DNA from: Pocillopora verrucosa
Taxonomy: Eukaryota; Cnidaria; Anthozoa; Scleractinia; Pocilloporidae
Length of the DNA stretch: 64,000 nt
Direction: 5' to 3'
Assembly: GCF_036669915.1 (NCBI RefSeq)
Contig: NC_089312.1
Coordinates: 24,063,404-24,127,403, forward strand
Shown: piece after piece, positions 46,802 to 59,799 of the stretch
Layout: each line of letters starts with the position of its first letter
How positions within the stretch are numbered: position 1 is the stretch's first letter
Notes under the pieces: generated by a model
What the model was told of the DNA's origin: nothing
The model's database searches: none
What the model saw: the letters and a program-made list of their open reading frames with translations, nothing else
Translations under genes and position numbers: made by a program

Positions 46802-47665
46802 TTAGTTCACGGCAAACTTCCTCAAAAGTATTTTCACGCACTTCCTAATGTCCTTTTTGTAAAAAGCGTATACAAAGGGGTTGGCGGAGAGGTGGATGAT
46901 GTAGAAAAGACGAATGATTTTATCCAGGATGTTTGGTAAAACGCACGTTTTGGTCACAAAGCAGTAACAGATGACATTTCCTCCGGCATAAGTGATGTTG
47001 AAGAGCGTAATGATTAAGATAATCATAATCGAGGTTCTCCTTTCGGGACGCAAAAGTGACTTGCAGCTGGCGAGGTAAGCGGCGTGATTGTAGCGGACTT
47101 GAGCTTCTAGCGCGTAGCACTGACGTGTTATCTTCCTGGCTGTAAGGATGAGACGAAGAGTGACAAGGACAAAGAAAATGGACGGAAACACTTGGAAAAC
47201 GAAGATTCTATTGATCTCTGATACCATTGTGAACACTTCGTTATCTCTGTACGAAAGGGCAGCGGGGAGCGTGAAGAAAATTAGTGGAAATAGCCACGCT
47301 ATGAAAATTAGGAATATAGCTTTCTTTCTGTTCATGTATTGGGCGTACTTGAAAGGCTTGCTGACTGCCATGTAGCGGTCCATAGTAAGAACGCACAAGT
47401 TAGTTGTTGAGCTGTAGAGGAATGTGAAGCAGATCTTGTACCACAAACCAGCGTGACCTAGATCAATATTGTAGTGGAAGTTTGCAAAATATCTCACTGG
47501 TAGAAATGTTAGGGCAGCGATGAAATCCGCCACGGCTAAAGATAAAATAAACCAGTTGGTTATTGTGTGCAGACTGCGTTTGAAAACGATGAGAAAGAAC
47601 ACTGAGCCATTTCCAAGGAGAGCCAAAATGGTGATAAACCATCCCAGAGCCCAATACCATATCAT
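46802..47665 (-). CDS. Class A (rhodopsin-like) G-protein-coupled receptor
   Basis: A single 287-residue reading frame with seven hydrophobic segments. Landmarks: GN in TM1 (LALLGNG), LAVAD in TM2, Cys before TM3 (KICFTF), DRY at the end of TM3 (MDRYMAVSKP), Trp in TM4 (IAWLFP), Pro in TM5 (FPSIFF) and NPxxY in TM7 (NPFVY) followed by a basic helix 8. Signalling would be at the plasma membrane through G proteins; the ligand is unknown. Oddities: TM6 lacks the usual CWxP proline and loop 2 has no cysteine to pair with the TM3 cysteine. The extracellular N-terminus is only about five residues as drawn. A small upstream exon at 50146-50198 could extend it in phase to 306 aa. Such short receptors form large lineage-specific families in corals. 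Confidence 0.92.
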   Translation of the reverse strand: MIWYWALGWFITILALLGNGSVFFLIVFKRSLHTITNWFILSLAVADFIAALTFLPVRYFANFHYNIDLGHAGLWYKICFTFLYSSTTNLCVLTMDRYMAVSKPFKYAQYMNRKKAIFLIFIAWLFPLIFFTLPAALSYRDNEVFTMVSEINRIFVFQVFPSIFFVLVTLRLILTARKITRQCYALEAQVRYNHAAYLASCKSLLRPERRTSIMIILIITLFNITYAGGNVICYCFVTKTCVLPNILDKIIRLFYIIHLSANPFVYAFYKKDIRKCVKILLRKFAVN

Positions 47666-47669
47666 CGTG

Positions 47670-50145
47670 CTGTGGGCTTAAGTGCCAAAGAAGACGAATA
47701 ATTTTCAGAGATTAGTAGCGTCCCTTTTTCTTTTGTCAGAGTGAAATGCTGTTGAGCGGTGACCATCGGCTTTATTCAAATTATTTGAGAGACATTTTCC
47801 TATTGTTTGGGAAACAAAAAAAAAAAATGACACAAAAACATTGCACATAGAGGAAGTTTTCATGGGTTGAAGTGACGTGTCTCTACGCCTTCAAAGCTCC
47901 CTATTGGATACTGATTTTGGCTCTATATTCTTTTTTAAGACTAAATCATACTCCTACTCAATTCAGTTTGCTATCGTTTCTTTGTTTTCAAGTAAGCTTC
48001 AAGACAATATTCAAGGAAGGTAGTTGAGCCATGACAGCCTCAGCCGCGGGTGACAGCAGCGGGGAACGGTGCCTTCAATAATTTTCTATGCAGCAGTCAG
48101 AGCTGTCACGACCTTGACAATCATGATTTTATTGTCTGGATAAAATCCCAAGGGAAGAAATGGCGAGAAAGAGGTATGGTGAACGCGAAAACTTTCAGCG
48201 GCAAAGCGCACGCGGCTTCTCTGCGTCATCTTGTTATATAATGGCCTGTTTTGTTGTGCAGCTTCATACCATGAGCTGAATTTGACTAAGAAAGTATGCT
48301 TTTAGATTGTATCTCGGCTTTGTGGCTATGAATTCGACTCAAGTTGTTAAAGGTTGGAGTTTCTTTTTCCAAAAGCGTGCCTGTTATGATTGTCTTTAGA
48401 AAACCGTCATTCAGCAAATAGCATTTAAACACAAAGCTCTTTGAAAAAACTCCCTAGAGAAGGTAAATTGAAATTTTTTTTTTATTAATTTTGAAGTGAG
48501 GTCGTCCAAACTAAGTAGAAATGCTACCTAATGGTGGCAGTAATTTTCTGGCATCAAATCTATACTTTCATATTGCCTAGATTTTTAGAAAGGAAATTTG
48601 CGATATTTTGTGACCTTATAGAGAATGTTCGGCAATAAAACCGGCTCTTTGTGTCTTCTTCATTAGCACGCTGATTAAATTGTCTATCATTGGCAGCTTT
48701 CACTTGTCTTTTTTGCAGGTCTCTTGAGGTGTTTTGGTCAATAAGGAAATTCAAATTAGTTTTGACTCAAATCAGATCGAGTGGTGATGCTTAAGGGTAA
48801 TATCAAAGGGGCGGTATTTTTGCGGGAGTGGCATTTATTTAAAAATCTTCCTCATATTTTCAAAATTAATTGCAATGAAAATATTTCCAAAGTCCTTTTC
48901 CCGTCAGCAGGATCTAAGAAACGTATTCATAATGAGGTACCAAAATAGCATACGTTGATGGTAATGAATAATCATCCCAAATAATTTTTTTTTTCAAAAC
49001 GCAACCTTCAATGTGGCTTTCTAATTTAGTAATTCTCCCTAATAAAATAATGATTATAAATAGATGTACGAGTCTAACGGTAGAGCATTCGATTGTTCAT
49101 TCAACTGCTAATGTCTCGAAATCATGAGAAAAACTATAAAATGTTCATTTATTGCGTTGTTTTCCCTTAATTAAATAGGAAGCATACGCGAGAAGGGAAA
49201 TTGAATGGACACCGTGGGGGTGGGGTAGGGGGTGATGAAGTCACTTTTGAATGTATGAATTATATTACCGGGTAACTAAGGTAAAGCCACTCTTTTCGAA
49301 AAAAAGTTACAGATAAAAAAACATATACAGCAAATCTAGTAATTGACTGGTTTTGAAAGTGGTATTTGTTAAGGACACTAGCCAGAAGGCTCATTTTAAT
49401 TTAACTGATTATTGATTAGTTTTATAATTTTAGAATGATCGTAGATACGAAAATAGTTACAATGTTTATCTGTTTGTTTATATATTGGTTTTGTAATCGG
49501 ACCTTTCGGCGTCACCACGCGCATATAGAAGCAAGTTTAGCGTCCCTGTAATCAGTTATTCATAAGTTTTTGAGTAGTCTCAGTAAACTTTCGTATTTTC
49601 GTTTCTTAAACCTTTGGCACAAGCGGGACCAATATCCAGATCGATTAATTGATTGATTGATTATGAGATTGATCGTGATTTTGATCGTTGATTGTGGTTA
49701 GTGGTCGATTACTTGCAAGATTCGTGTAAACGGTCAACTTTGGTCTGTTATTCTCCAATGATCTGTAAAATAGCCCCCAAGCACCTCGTTAACCGCGGCT
49801 TGGAGCAACACCCCTTGGAATCTTATGAATTATATTTTTTTGGTCGCCACAAGTGCTACAGTTTTAATCATTTCATCTAATGACTGACTTGCAATAAAAA
49901 GAGCTTATTCAATGGAGGTTCGCACGAACGGTTTTTTATTCTAGCCCACGTATGGCAGTACCCTCCCCCGTAAGGAGAAACGCCGGGAAGGGGGGAGGGG
50001 AGGGTACGGCTACACTTTGACTATTTTTTATTCACGAGTTGCGATGCATCAAAAAAAAAATATAATATTTATAGTATGATAGATAATATAATGTAATTTA
50101 CAATAAATAAACAACAAGTAAATAACTCACATTTTTGGAAGTTAC
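47670..50145. other. Non-coding stretch upstream of the GPCR
   Basis: No supported exon on either strand; mostly AT-rich single-copy-looking sequence. If the candidate 5' exon at 50146-50198 is real, this is its intron. Confidence 0.5.
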
Positions 50146-50198
50146 CTTGTTTTCCTTTCCTCGCTTGAATTAATTTCTTGATTTAGCGATAACCTCAT
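50146..50198 (-). CDS. Candidate 5' coding exon of the GPCR
   Basis: On the minus strand a strong acceptor (ctattttctctcatcag) precedes a short exon holding ATG and MRLSLNQEINSSEERKT, then a donor (AAG/gtaact) in phase 2. The GPCR exon has a matching acceptor at 47670 that restores the frame (serine, threonine, then the GPCR Met). It would supply an N-terminal tail with one NSS glycosylation sequon. It rests on splice-phase fit alone. Confidence 0.3.
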
Positions 50199-53100
50199 CC
50201 TGACGGTGTCCTGATGAGAGAAAATAGAGAAATTTATGTTGTGAAACGTGCATACTTATTTTACGGTTACTCCTTTTTTTATTGGGAATGCCGATGAGGA
50301 TCAATGTCGGGATCGAAAGACTCAATAAGAGCCACCACATTTTCGATTGTAGGTTTCAATACCCGTTAAACCACATTTAACGTTAAAATTCTGATATAAA
50401 ATATACTGTGCACAGAATAACAAGCTGTGAAGAATGAAAGATAGATGAGTTATTAAGCGATCAGCACATTTTCAATTGTGTTCGCATCTCTCGCTGCTGC
50501 TCTAAAAGTCACGCGGTTTCAGTCAGAACTGTCATGGCTGCTACTACTAAAAAGTTGTATTATACTGAGCTGTGCTCATGTCTCCCACGCTCTTCTGTAT
50601 TACTTTTAACTCATAATTAATTTCACTGGAGCAACAACGAGAAACAAGAACACTGCATTTCTATCCAAAATATACATCTACGTAGGATATTTACCTTGAA
50701 AAAGGTCGTGACAAAATGACATCTATCCATCCTTCTTCGTCGTCAAATTCAAACCATTTGCTTCAGCCACCTCGAGGAAACATTCTCTTGACTTCACTAG
50801 TGACGGAACGGACGATATCCAAGGTATTTGGGTTTAAATAATGTGTTTCCTGGCCCAAGCGAAGCTGATAAAAAAGTTTACATTTCCTATAGCTTAGGTT
50901 TTACGCTTTGAATAGTCAATTGACGAAATTCCCGGAATATAGTAGGTTTGTTGTATAGATAAAAAATAGTCTAGTAAATGTTATTCTACTCTCACAGGCA
51001 CACATTCTGCAAAACCAATGACAGTAAATATTCCTCGTGGGCGTGGTCACGACGACACAATTTTATGTCAATTAGCAATAGGTCGATGGCTTCTTTTCAT
51101 TCACATTTTTTTCCTGTTTTATGTTTATTTCAAAGTCGCCTGTAAAGCACAGAGAGAAGCACTCAATCGGTGTATGCAAAAACAGGAGGGGTTACTGGAC
51201 TCGGAAAGAAGAAAACGGCCATTTCTTTCTCCACAATGGGTCTTCTCTAACAGATAAGCTTTTACCGTAATTGAGCCTGTCACTTGCCACTTTAACCATT
51301 TTTCGATGTGGAAATGTTCAGTTCCTTCACCTATTTCTTTGATGTGAAACAGATATGTTTAGGCGCTGTGAACTGAATTAATATCAAGTTTATAGCAATA
51401 GCACCCATTCACGACCCAAAGAATATTTATAGGAACTTGGTTTAACGTCACATCACACTTTTCTTTTTTCCAAGGAGACATAAAAGACAACCTAAAGGAA
51501 CTAAAGTTGAGTGTTAATAACACCTCTATGGTATGTTAGTTTTTCTATTTTGAGTGTTCGTGGTCACAGAAAAACTAGCTTTTGCTGAAATACATTGAAG
51601 ACAGTAGCGTACAGAAATCGGTGTGTGAACAAACGGACATATGTCTTATTGAAGAAAGACCGTTGCCCCTCCATACAGAACTTATAGTTGTTAAAGTAAG
51701 ACCAGCTCTACGTAAATAAGTGGAATCTTATTGAAGGATTATGGTTTTGAATTCAGTACCAGTCTAATTACAAATTGGAGCGTGTTTTTAGAAGAAATCT
51801 AGTGACACGAAATGCCAATAGTAACGAGAAACAGGTAACGTCAATGAATAAGAAAATGGTCTACAAGCAAATTGTCTACGTTCAAAAATCGTCTGGGTTC
51901 GAGTAAACATTTCTAAAATTACAAAAATAGTTAGTTGCACCTCCCCATTGAGCTTTACCAAGACTGACCAAATTCAGCCTTCAGCTTGACATCCTTCTAG
52001 GTTTTTTGATTTAACGAAACTAACCCAAGAGCTCAGTGTCGATTATTTTTAACACACCGTTTAAAGTGGAAAACTCATTTGAATTACAAATAATTTTTGA
52101 AATTAGTATTCATATTTGCGCTCAGTCTTGCACGTGGAAGGAGCTTACGAACCGCAAGGAATTTCAGCGTATTTTCCAGCTTTTATGGATTTAAGGAACA
52201 CGTTATATTGACCTTATTACCTTGGATATCGTCAGTTCTGTCAAGGTTGGTGAGTGTTTCTTATGCCGAATCGCGTGGCTAACATTCGACGTCGAGGATT
52301 CATGACTTCAATTTTGTCAAGACTTTTCTTCAGGTAAATAACCTATATACAGATATATTTCGGATGGAATTGTAGTGCTCGTGTTTTTCGTTGTTGCTCG
52401 AGTAAAATTAATTTGTAAAGTCGAATATAAGAAGGGAGGGCAAGATCACATAGCACAGAACGAGCCTCATTGTCAGCCGCCATGACAGTTTCTTGATCGT
52501 GTCTTTAATGGAATGCCGAAAAATTCATTCTTTACTCTTATTGTGCTTACCACTTATTTCCTTATTTTACTTTTCATTTCTGTATTGATTTGTCAAACTA
52601 TACATATTTTTACGCCTCGAGTGTTTTTAAGTTTGTTTCAACCCCTTAATTCCCGTCAGTGATCAAGACAGAATTTCTCTTTACAATATCAATACAATAT
52701 CAGGCAGACAAGTGATGAGAACAAAGAAAAATATCAGTTAGGGGATTATTGATTGATCCAATACCAAATTCTCAAAATTCACATTATAAGAATCTATAGC
52801 AGACAATAAGAAAAATTAATTTTGAGGGTTAAGGGCTTAAACGCGCTTGTTATTTCCTATCAATCCCGCCAAAGAAAGTAGGGAGCAATCGTTAAAACAT
52901 TTTACATGTAATATAGAATCATGTGTTCTGGATATAAGAGGATTGATTGCCATCTTTCATGCAGAAACTGCAGATGACAGTACCCTCTGTTATTTGTATT
53001 ATCAGTGGAACTTGACTAAATACTTTGGGGTAACCTGATATGCATTTGCGCTCCAACAAAGAAGGGTTCTTAGACTCTTACATCTCATCCACACCTGCAG

Positions 53101-54069
53101 AACATATTCACATACACCGGATTTCACTGAATGAAAATCAGAAACAGAGAACTGAAAAATTGAGTTTTCCATACGTTTCAAGAAGTCAGTAGCTTATATT
53201 TTCAATGTCCTAAATATGACGTCGACAAACATCGATTTATACAGCTTCTATAAAGAATAAAATATTTAACCGTGTTTAAGAAAACAGCTTTAAAACATGT
53301 CTAAAGCGAAGAAATTGCAAATCGTTGACTGCCACCTTAATCCAAATAACAAATTGTAGATCACCTTTAAGTCTCCCATCTCCAATTATTTTTATTTTTA
53401 TTAATTTTTTTTTCAGAAAGTAATTGCCAACTGTGGACTTTAGGTTCAAATTTATTTCTGATTGTTTTACGGTGAAATCCTCTTGTTGGCTGATGCAGGT
53501 AAATAAGATCCTAGTATTATACGGTATATAAAGTTTTGCTCAGTTTGTAGTTAATCTTAGATGCATAGTGCATAGGGAGATTAAAAGTTTTTTGTCTCAC
53601 TCTTATTCTTATGCTTTTACGCATAAAATATTTATTTCAAAACAGTCTTAACCACCCATCCCCTCACCTGCTGAAACAAAATCTCCACATGAAATACGGG
53701 CATATTATAGTTGAACCCAGATGAAATTTACTTTTCAAATGGTTCCAAGGATCTGTGAAAGGTTGTTTAAATGAAACACGCACCTAATTAACCGTGTTAT
53801 AATATTGTAACAAGAGCAAACGTAATTTATACTGAAGAACTCTATACTGTCTTTTTAAAGAGTCAATTAGGTTTTTTGTTTCCTTTTTCCCACGGCTTTT
53901 GGTTCGTAGTGCTGCTGATTTCATGAGGTAAGTATTGACCTATATAGAATAAAATACAAATGTTATTTAGTCCAAGTAAAAAACGTAATAAATATGAAAA
54001 CCTGGTCCTACATAAAAAACGAAAAAGAAAAAAAAAACCTGTTTTGGACACTGGAGTGTGTTTTTACAA
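50199..54069. other. Gene-poor region
   Basis: No gene can be supported. Short open frames near 50717, 51018 and 52097 have no domain or convincing splice context. A dispersed repeat copy lies at about 52646-52760. Confidence 0.5.
52646..52760 (+). repeat. Dispersed repeat, copy 1 (second copy at the window end)
   Basis: 'gaatttctctttacaatatc' followed by 'aatacaatatcaggcagac' and 'aaaaatatcagtta' matches 63903-64000 word for word with few changes. Non-coding. Confidence 0.7.
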
Positions 54070-54470
54070 GAGATGAGAGACCATGTTAAGGCTGAATCAG
54101 TATGGGGCATTGTCACCCAAACAATCTCTTCCTTCGTCTTGATCTGTGATGCAAAGGCTTGGTCCTCAAAAAAGAAGATGAAACAGTTTCGGCCACTGGA
54201 CTGTCTTGTATGCGCTGATCGGGTGTTTGACTTTGTACAAGAGATGGGAAACTTAAAGCTGACCCTTAAGGGGGTTGGTGTCACCCAAACAATCTCTTCC
54301 TTAGTCTTGATCTGTGATGCAAAGACTTGGTCCCCAAAAAAGAAGATGAAACAGTTTCGGCCACTGGACTGTCTTGTAGGCGCTGATCGGGTGTTTAACT
54401 TTGTTCAAGAGATGGTTGATTAAGGGTTGACCCACCTAGGAGTCGGTATCGTTCAAAAAAAATATAGAAA
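54070..54470. repeat. Tandem repeat, unit about 168-171 bp, about 2.3 copies
   Basis: The junction word gagatg recurs at 54070, 54241 and 54409 (spacings 171 and 168). The segments between share long identical blocks such as 'gtcacccaaacaatctcttc' and 'gaaacagtttcggccactgg'. Both unit lengths are multiples of three. The plus frame 54058-54423 stays open through two copies (121 codons). One minus frame is also open across copy 1 but closed near the edge of copy 2. No protein family is recognised, so it is listed as a repeat. Confidence 0.8.
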
Positions 54471-54613
54471 AGATTAAAAGGTAACCGCATTTTAGATAAT
54501 ATTTCATACATTAAAACTTAAAATAAATGGAAATAAAAAGGTAAAGTTGATTTTTGTATCTTTTGGTTTGACATAGGATTCAAGGGAAAGTGGGAAATTC
54601 GATGTATATTTAC

Positions 54614-54732
54614 GTCTTGGATTTCAGTGGATTATGATCGCCTCCATGAGGTGTCCAAGGCGAGTGGTTTGTTAGCATTGAGAAGCTGCACGTGATCAGT
54701 TGAAGCAGAAGCACACAACACAGAAGCATCAT
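54614..54732 (-). CDS. Candidate first exon of an unknown secreted protein
   Basis: On the minus strand an ATG opens MMLLCCVLLLQLITCSFS, a textbook signal peptide. A hydrophilic segment (TNHSPWTPHGGDHN) follows, then a donor (AAGAC/gtaaat) in phase 2. The remaining exons should lie at lower coordinates, but none can be joined with confidence. The function is unknown. Confidence 0.4.
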
Positions 54733-56434
54733 TTTAGGTATTTTGGTATTTAATGTCTCAGAGCTGGGCGTGTTACCTGGCAGCCCAGGTTCAGTCAATC
54801 AGAGTTTATTTTCTCGCTAGGGTGGAATGTAAGAACAATCGCATGTTCTTTAAGTGCTGTCCTAGTGTTACGAGTTCAGTTTACGGCTCACGCGCAGCTC
54901 TTCAAGAAAATCTCACAATTGATACGTCAATCCGCGATCAGCGTGAAGCAAAGCAAAACAGCTTACTTACGGCCAACTAATAAAATTAAAAATTTTAGAG
55001 CTTTTTTCGGTGCAAGAAGGGGTTGAACAAATTATTTCACCATTATGGAATTAACTTGAGGTCACTTGCTCAGATGTATTTCCCGCGCGCCATAAATCCG
55101 AGCAGAAAAAACGAGGCTCCCTAACTTAGAGACGTACCGAGTAAACGCGGTTAGTGAGATATTTAGTACATCTCCTGGTTCAAATAGAGGGGGAGATTTC
55201 AATTCAGACAAACTGTTAAATTTAGTGGGCCGTACAGCAAACTACGACCGCTAAATTGACCAATCATAGCGTACGTACTAACCGAGAGATATGATAAGCT
55301 TACTTGGCGTACGTTTTATCTCTCGACGATGATTTGATTCAGTCGCAATTCTCTGTCAAACAATAGTTAGAGAGCAAATGATCACCTAAAAATCCGCCCC
55401 AGAAAACTCATAGGAAGCGTAAATTGCAGGTTCTCCCAGAACTTTTGACCTTGTTACTTTCTTCAAGGTTCCCTACACAGCATCGAAATCTTATTTATTT
55501 CTTCTAAACTCAACAATTGATTTTTTAAGCGGTTACGCTTTCATGATCAGATCCTTTCTTTTTTAAACCTACAGAGCACTACACTTGATTCACCGCGACT
55601 GATCAGGAAAGTTCGAGGAAAAAAAAATTAGAGTTAGGAAAAAGTCAGGGAATTTTGTTTCCGTAAAGGAAGATAGACGTCCAATTACACTGTTATTTTC
55701 TCACAATCGGTGAGAGTTAGGAAATTAAGTTTGTCGTCATTTCTATAGGAATGATAAACCACCTCATTGTTCTGACTTAAAACTCGATTTCAATCCTCTT
55801 AGAAATTACTTCTAAGGACCTCACTTGGAGTCTTCGTTTTTCTTGTGTATGAAAATCCACACGTAATAGATCTATTCATATTTTCGTCTTTGATTATGCG
55901 AAAGTTCAAATGATGTTTCATGTTTTCGAGAGATTTACTAGTGTACATGTGCGATGCAGGTTAAGCCGTTGGGCACCTCAAAAATTAAAACAAAAACCGA
56001 AAAAGAAAACTCAGTATCGTTTAACGACACCGTGCACTTTCTTTTCCTGTTTAAGGTACCGAGGTTACAAAGTTAAAAAGGTCATGAGGGACACGTGTTG
56101 AGCTTAATTACAGCTGAATAGAGATTTGTTATTGAGGTGAGTTTATTTCATTGTGTCATTGCGTACATATTCATTGTTTTGTTGTTGTTGTGCTTTGTCC
56201 AACGAATGTCCGATTGTACAAAACTTTTTTATGTATACAATTACAACATTTCGAGTATTATATTGTGGCTCATACATATTTCTTTATTTTTCCCTTCATA
56301 GGATTCATGAAGAGTTAACAAAAAACCAAACAATTGTCAACCTTCCGAGAAGAAATAAGAATTAGGGGTAGATGTGCCACCGTTCCCAGCCATGTCTAAT
56401 GTGCAAAGGCAGTGTTTAAGTATTTGCAAAAATT

Positions 56435-56543
56435 GACTACCTTGTGGTAATAGCCTCGTGTAATACGCATGTGTATAAAGACAGACATTTGGCTAGATAA
56501 AACGCATGCGTTTGACAGTAGATGTTACTACCACAAGGTGGAC
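56435..56543. mobile_element. Foldback (MITE-like) element, about 109 bp
   Basis: The left end accttgtggtaata pairs with the right end ttactaccacaaggt. Inside, 'aatacgcatgtgtataaa' pairs imperfectly with 'ataaaacgcatgcgttt', so nearly the whole segment is one imperfect hairpin. No coding capacity. Confidence 0.6.
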
Positions 56544-59246
56544 AACTTTTAAAAAGAATAAAGAAAATTGTCTGCAAGAGGTTGGCGGGCGGGGGAGGTC
56601 GGATGGGAAAAAAACAACTATATCAAATTTGTAATATTACTGTATTAAAAAATTGTAATAAAGAGTTTGTAATATTACTACTGTACTATATATTAAAAGA
56701 TTGTATTGTAGTACTGTACAGTAATATACTGTACTGCATCACAAGGTAGATGCATTATCATGAGTTAATAAAAGTGGCGGGTGTGGTGGTAGATGGTGGA
56801 CAGAAACCGTTTGCGTTTTCCCTTCAAGGTTGATAACCTATAAGTACCTTTTAATAGGGGCAGGTGTGGTGGGGGATGGTGGATGGATCAAACCCCAATT
56901 TTTTTATTTTATTCTCTGAATTGGGGTCGATCCAATTTTTCTTTCTCTCTAAGATTGTTATTTGTCTCTGGCCTTACGCTTAAGGTGATCGTGTTCCTTG
57001 GTATCCAGCCTTGGGTGGTCGAAGAAACCTGCAGGAAAATGGAGTGAAGACCATAAAAACGTTTACCCCCAACTTTCTGCCTTCCTTTCTATGGTCTTCT
57101 TGTATTTAAAATAAATTGAAAACTTAATAACGTCGAGGCTATCAGAATAAACGTTCAAGTTTTCCAATAGAAATAGAATATACTTTTTACAGTCTTTTTT
57201 TTTTCCCCTGGCAATCTGAAGTAAACTGCATAACAGATACATTTAATCACCTTAGGAACACGAGACACCAGTCTTCAAAATAGCTTCTCTATCGAGCAAA
57301 CCATAGTGTAGGATGAGTTTTTCTCGATGTCATTACTGTAGTGGCTTTTCTTCTTCTGACAAACAGCGAATTTCTACTGCCTTTCCTAGGTGATGCTTTC
57401 TCAGGTCCAATCTTTATCATTTGCTTCGCTCAGCTATCTGCAGAAAGTTCAAGATTACAAATGTAAACTGTACTTTTATGTGAACGGACAGAAAATAAAC
57501 ATATAATTTCATACGAAACCAGGTTCGGTGTACTGTTGAAGTCTGAGTCTAAAAAATCGCTAAGTACAAATTTATCAGAATAAGAACGCATCTCTTTCAT
57601 GAAATTAAGTAAACAGCAATGGAAAGAAAAAAGAGAAGGGCTTAACGAAGAGTTTTTATATCCCTTAGGTAACGTGAATTCTGCTTTTGCCACGAAATTT
57701 GCATATTACAACTTGCGTTTTGCACGTGGCTCTCTGAAATGGCTCCGCAATTCTAAATCTGTAAAGCAAATTTTCAGTAATTATTGATAGCACGAAAAAC
57801 AATTTTGGCAAATTTTAGGCCATAGAGAATCACCTGCAGAGTTGTATGACGTGAATTTGATTGATTCAATTTCATTTTAATAATTTTTTTACACTAAAAA
57901 ATACAGTGGTTGACTTTCTGATTGCTTGAATTACACGTTGAGGAAACAACAACAATAACAGAAATAAGCTTGTGCTTTATAAATTGGGTTTGACAGAAGC
58001 GAAAACCGCAGATACTAAAATTTCAAGAAGCTTACTAATGCCAAACCTTGCAGTTATTTTGGACCTTTACGCAGTTCAATTTTAGTTTGCCCTTAGCGAT
58101 AGGATCAACTTTTCAAACTGTTAAGTCCTAATGTGATTTTTGACCATAAGACTGCTTACCCAAGCAGTTTCAAGAAGTGAGAATGATAAACGATCAAAAG
58201 TAATGGAACAGTATCCCACTGTCAAACTAAACGTCTTAATTGGTTTCTGTAAAATATAACAATGGACTCAGTAAGATGTAGAACTTTCTAACCTGTAATC
58301 AGTATTTCAAGAGATCATCTTGTAACCTTCAATCTCGGTAAACATCATTAATTATTCTTCCATAACTGCAATCTTCAACTAAACCATTGTCTACCTGAAA
58401 AAGACAGTTTCAACAAAACATATCTGCTAGTGAAAACGTTTACTAGATTGATATTTTATGTAAATTATTAAATACTATACATCTAAAGCGAAAAAACTTA
58501 AAACTAGAAAATAAATCAGAGTCAAAGTAAACTCCATGTCACTACCCTGGTCAATTTTCCCAGCACCACTTCGAAGAGAATAGAATTCGATTCTAAACGG
58601 AAAATTCTAGCTGATTATTCTGGTCCAAAAAACGGTCACCGTGATAATATATCACGCACACTACACAATTATTTAGGCATTACCTCACCAAGACAAAAAT
58701 TTTCGAATAGCCTGGCAAGATGGAAAGCCTTAGTTGTTTTTAGGTGCAACACTCTTTACCACACAGCTACAGGTCTTAACGACACATTCTACTCTAAAGA
58801 GCGAATAGGAACACAAACGCTCCTCAACTGTACAATTCGTATGGCCAGAATTCCAGTACACGAAATCTATACGTCAGGTTGGCGTAAGATATTGTCGTTA
58901 ACACACTTAACTTCTCCGAAAGGCAGCTGACCTGCCTTCTTTCTCAGTACCCCCTAACCCCCACCCCCAGAGTAAACCATCAACAAATTGGATAGCGGAA
59001 GGTATTCGTTGCATGATGAGTCGCCGAGAACATCAACCGTTTCGTTGTAATTTCATATAAATGAACTCGCTGGTTACGGAAATTTTTGCAATTTAGAATC
59101 CCCGTGGTGAAAAAGAGAAGCCTACTGTTCCAACTAAGTTGCCCATCTTTAAACTTCATACAGGCTATTGAATCAAAACGTCATGTAGAAAAGCGTGAAT
59201 GAAGACTTAACGATATCGGAGTAAACAATTCTCTTGCCTGTCAAAC

Positions 59247-59391
59247 AGTCTGCCAGTCAGCCTGCAAGCCAGTCAGTACACTAGTGCGGCAGTCAGTCAG
59301 TCAGTCAGTCGGTTAGCCAATCAGTCAGTCCCTCTGTCAGTCAACCACCCAGCCAGGTAGCCTGCCAGTCAATCCGTCCGTCAGTCATCAT
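59247..59391. repeat. Degenerate CAGT/CAGC simple repeat
   Basis: A run of perfect (CAGT)n near 59290-59310 is flanked by decayed units such as 'cagcctgcaagccagtcag' and 'cagtcaatccgtccgtcag'. Confidence 0.85.
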
Positions 59392-59799
59392 ATTGTACTA
59401 CATGATTAAACTAGACGAATTACATGAGCTCCAAGTAGACAAGCCTTATGCCAATTCACATCTTGACTCAGTTTATCCATGTGCATTAGTACAGGCACAC
59501 GCCAAAAACCACTTATCAATGTGCACAGCTATTAAAACCACAAAGCCAAAACAGGTTTGAGTGCCTCATGTAAAAGTCCTATTGAACACGTGTTGTAGAA
59601 ATTAATATTCAATGAGTGCAAATAAATTATATTATCTGAATCTATGAGACTCTCAATCATTACTCTAATGATACTCTTGAGGGAAGGGAGGAGAGAAATA
59701 TTTAAGTGATTCATACTCTGGAGACTTTTTCAACTACAATTGTAATGGTACCAAATAACATGAAATGCATTAAATGCAATATGTAAAATCCTACAGCTC

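Noticed and set aside
51018-51257. 79-codon open frame after an acceptor-like site
   Set aside because: Hydrophobic low-complexity middle, no family, and the other two frames over it are equally open.
57430-57787. Overlapping open frames on both strands
   Set aside because: They overlap each other antisense, have no splice context and no recognisable motif.
59247-59391. CRISPR-like regular repeat
   Set aside because: It is a decayed CAGT simple repeat in a eukaryotic genome, without spacers of constant length.
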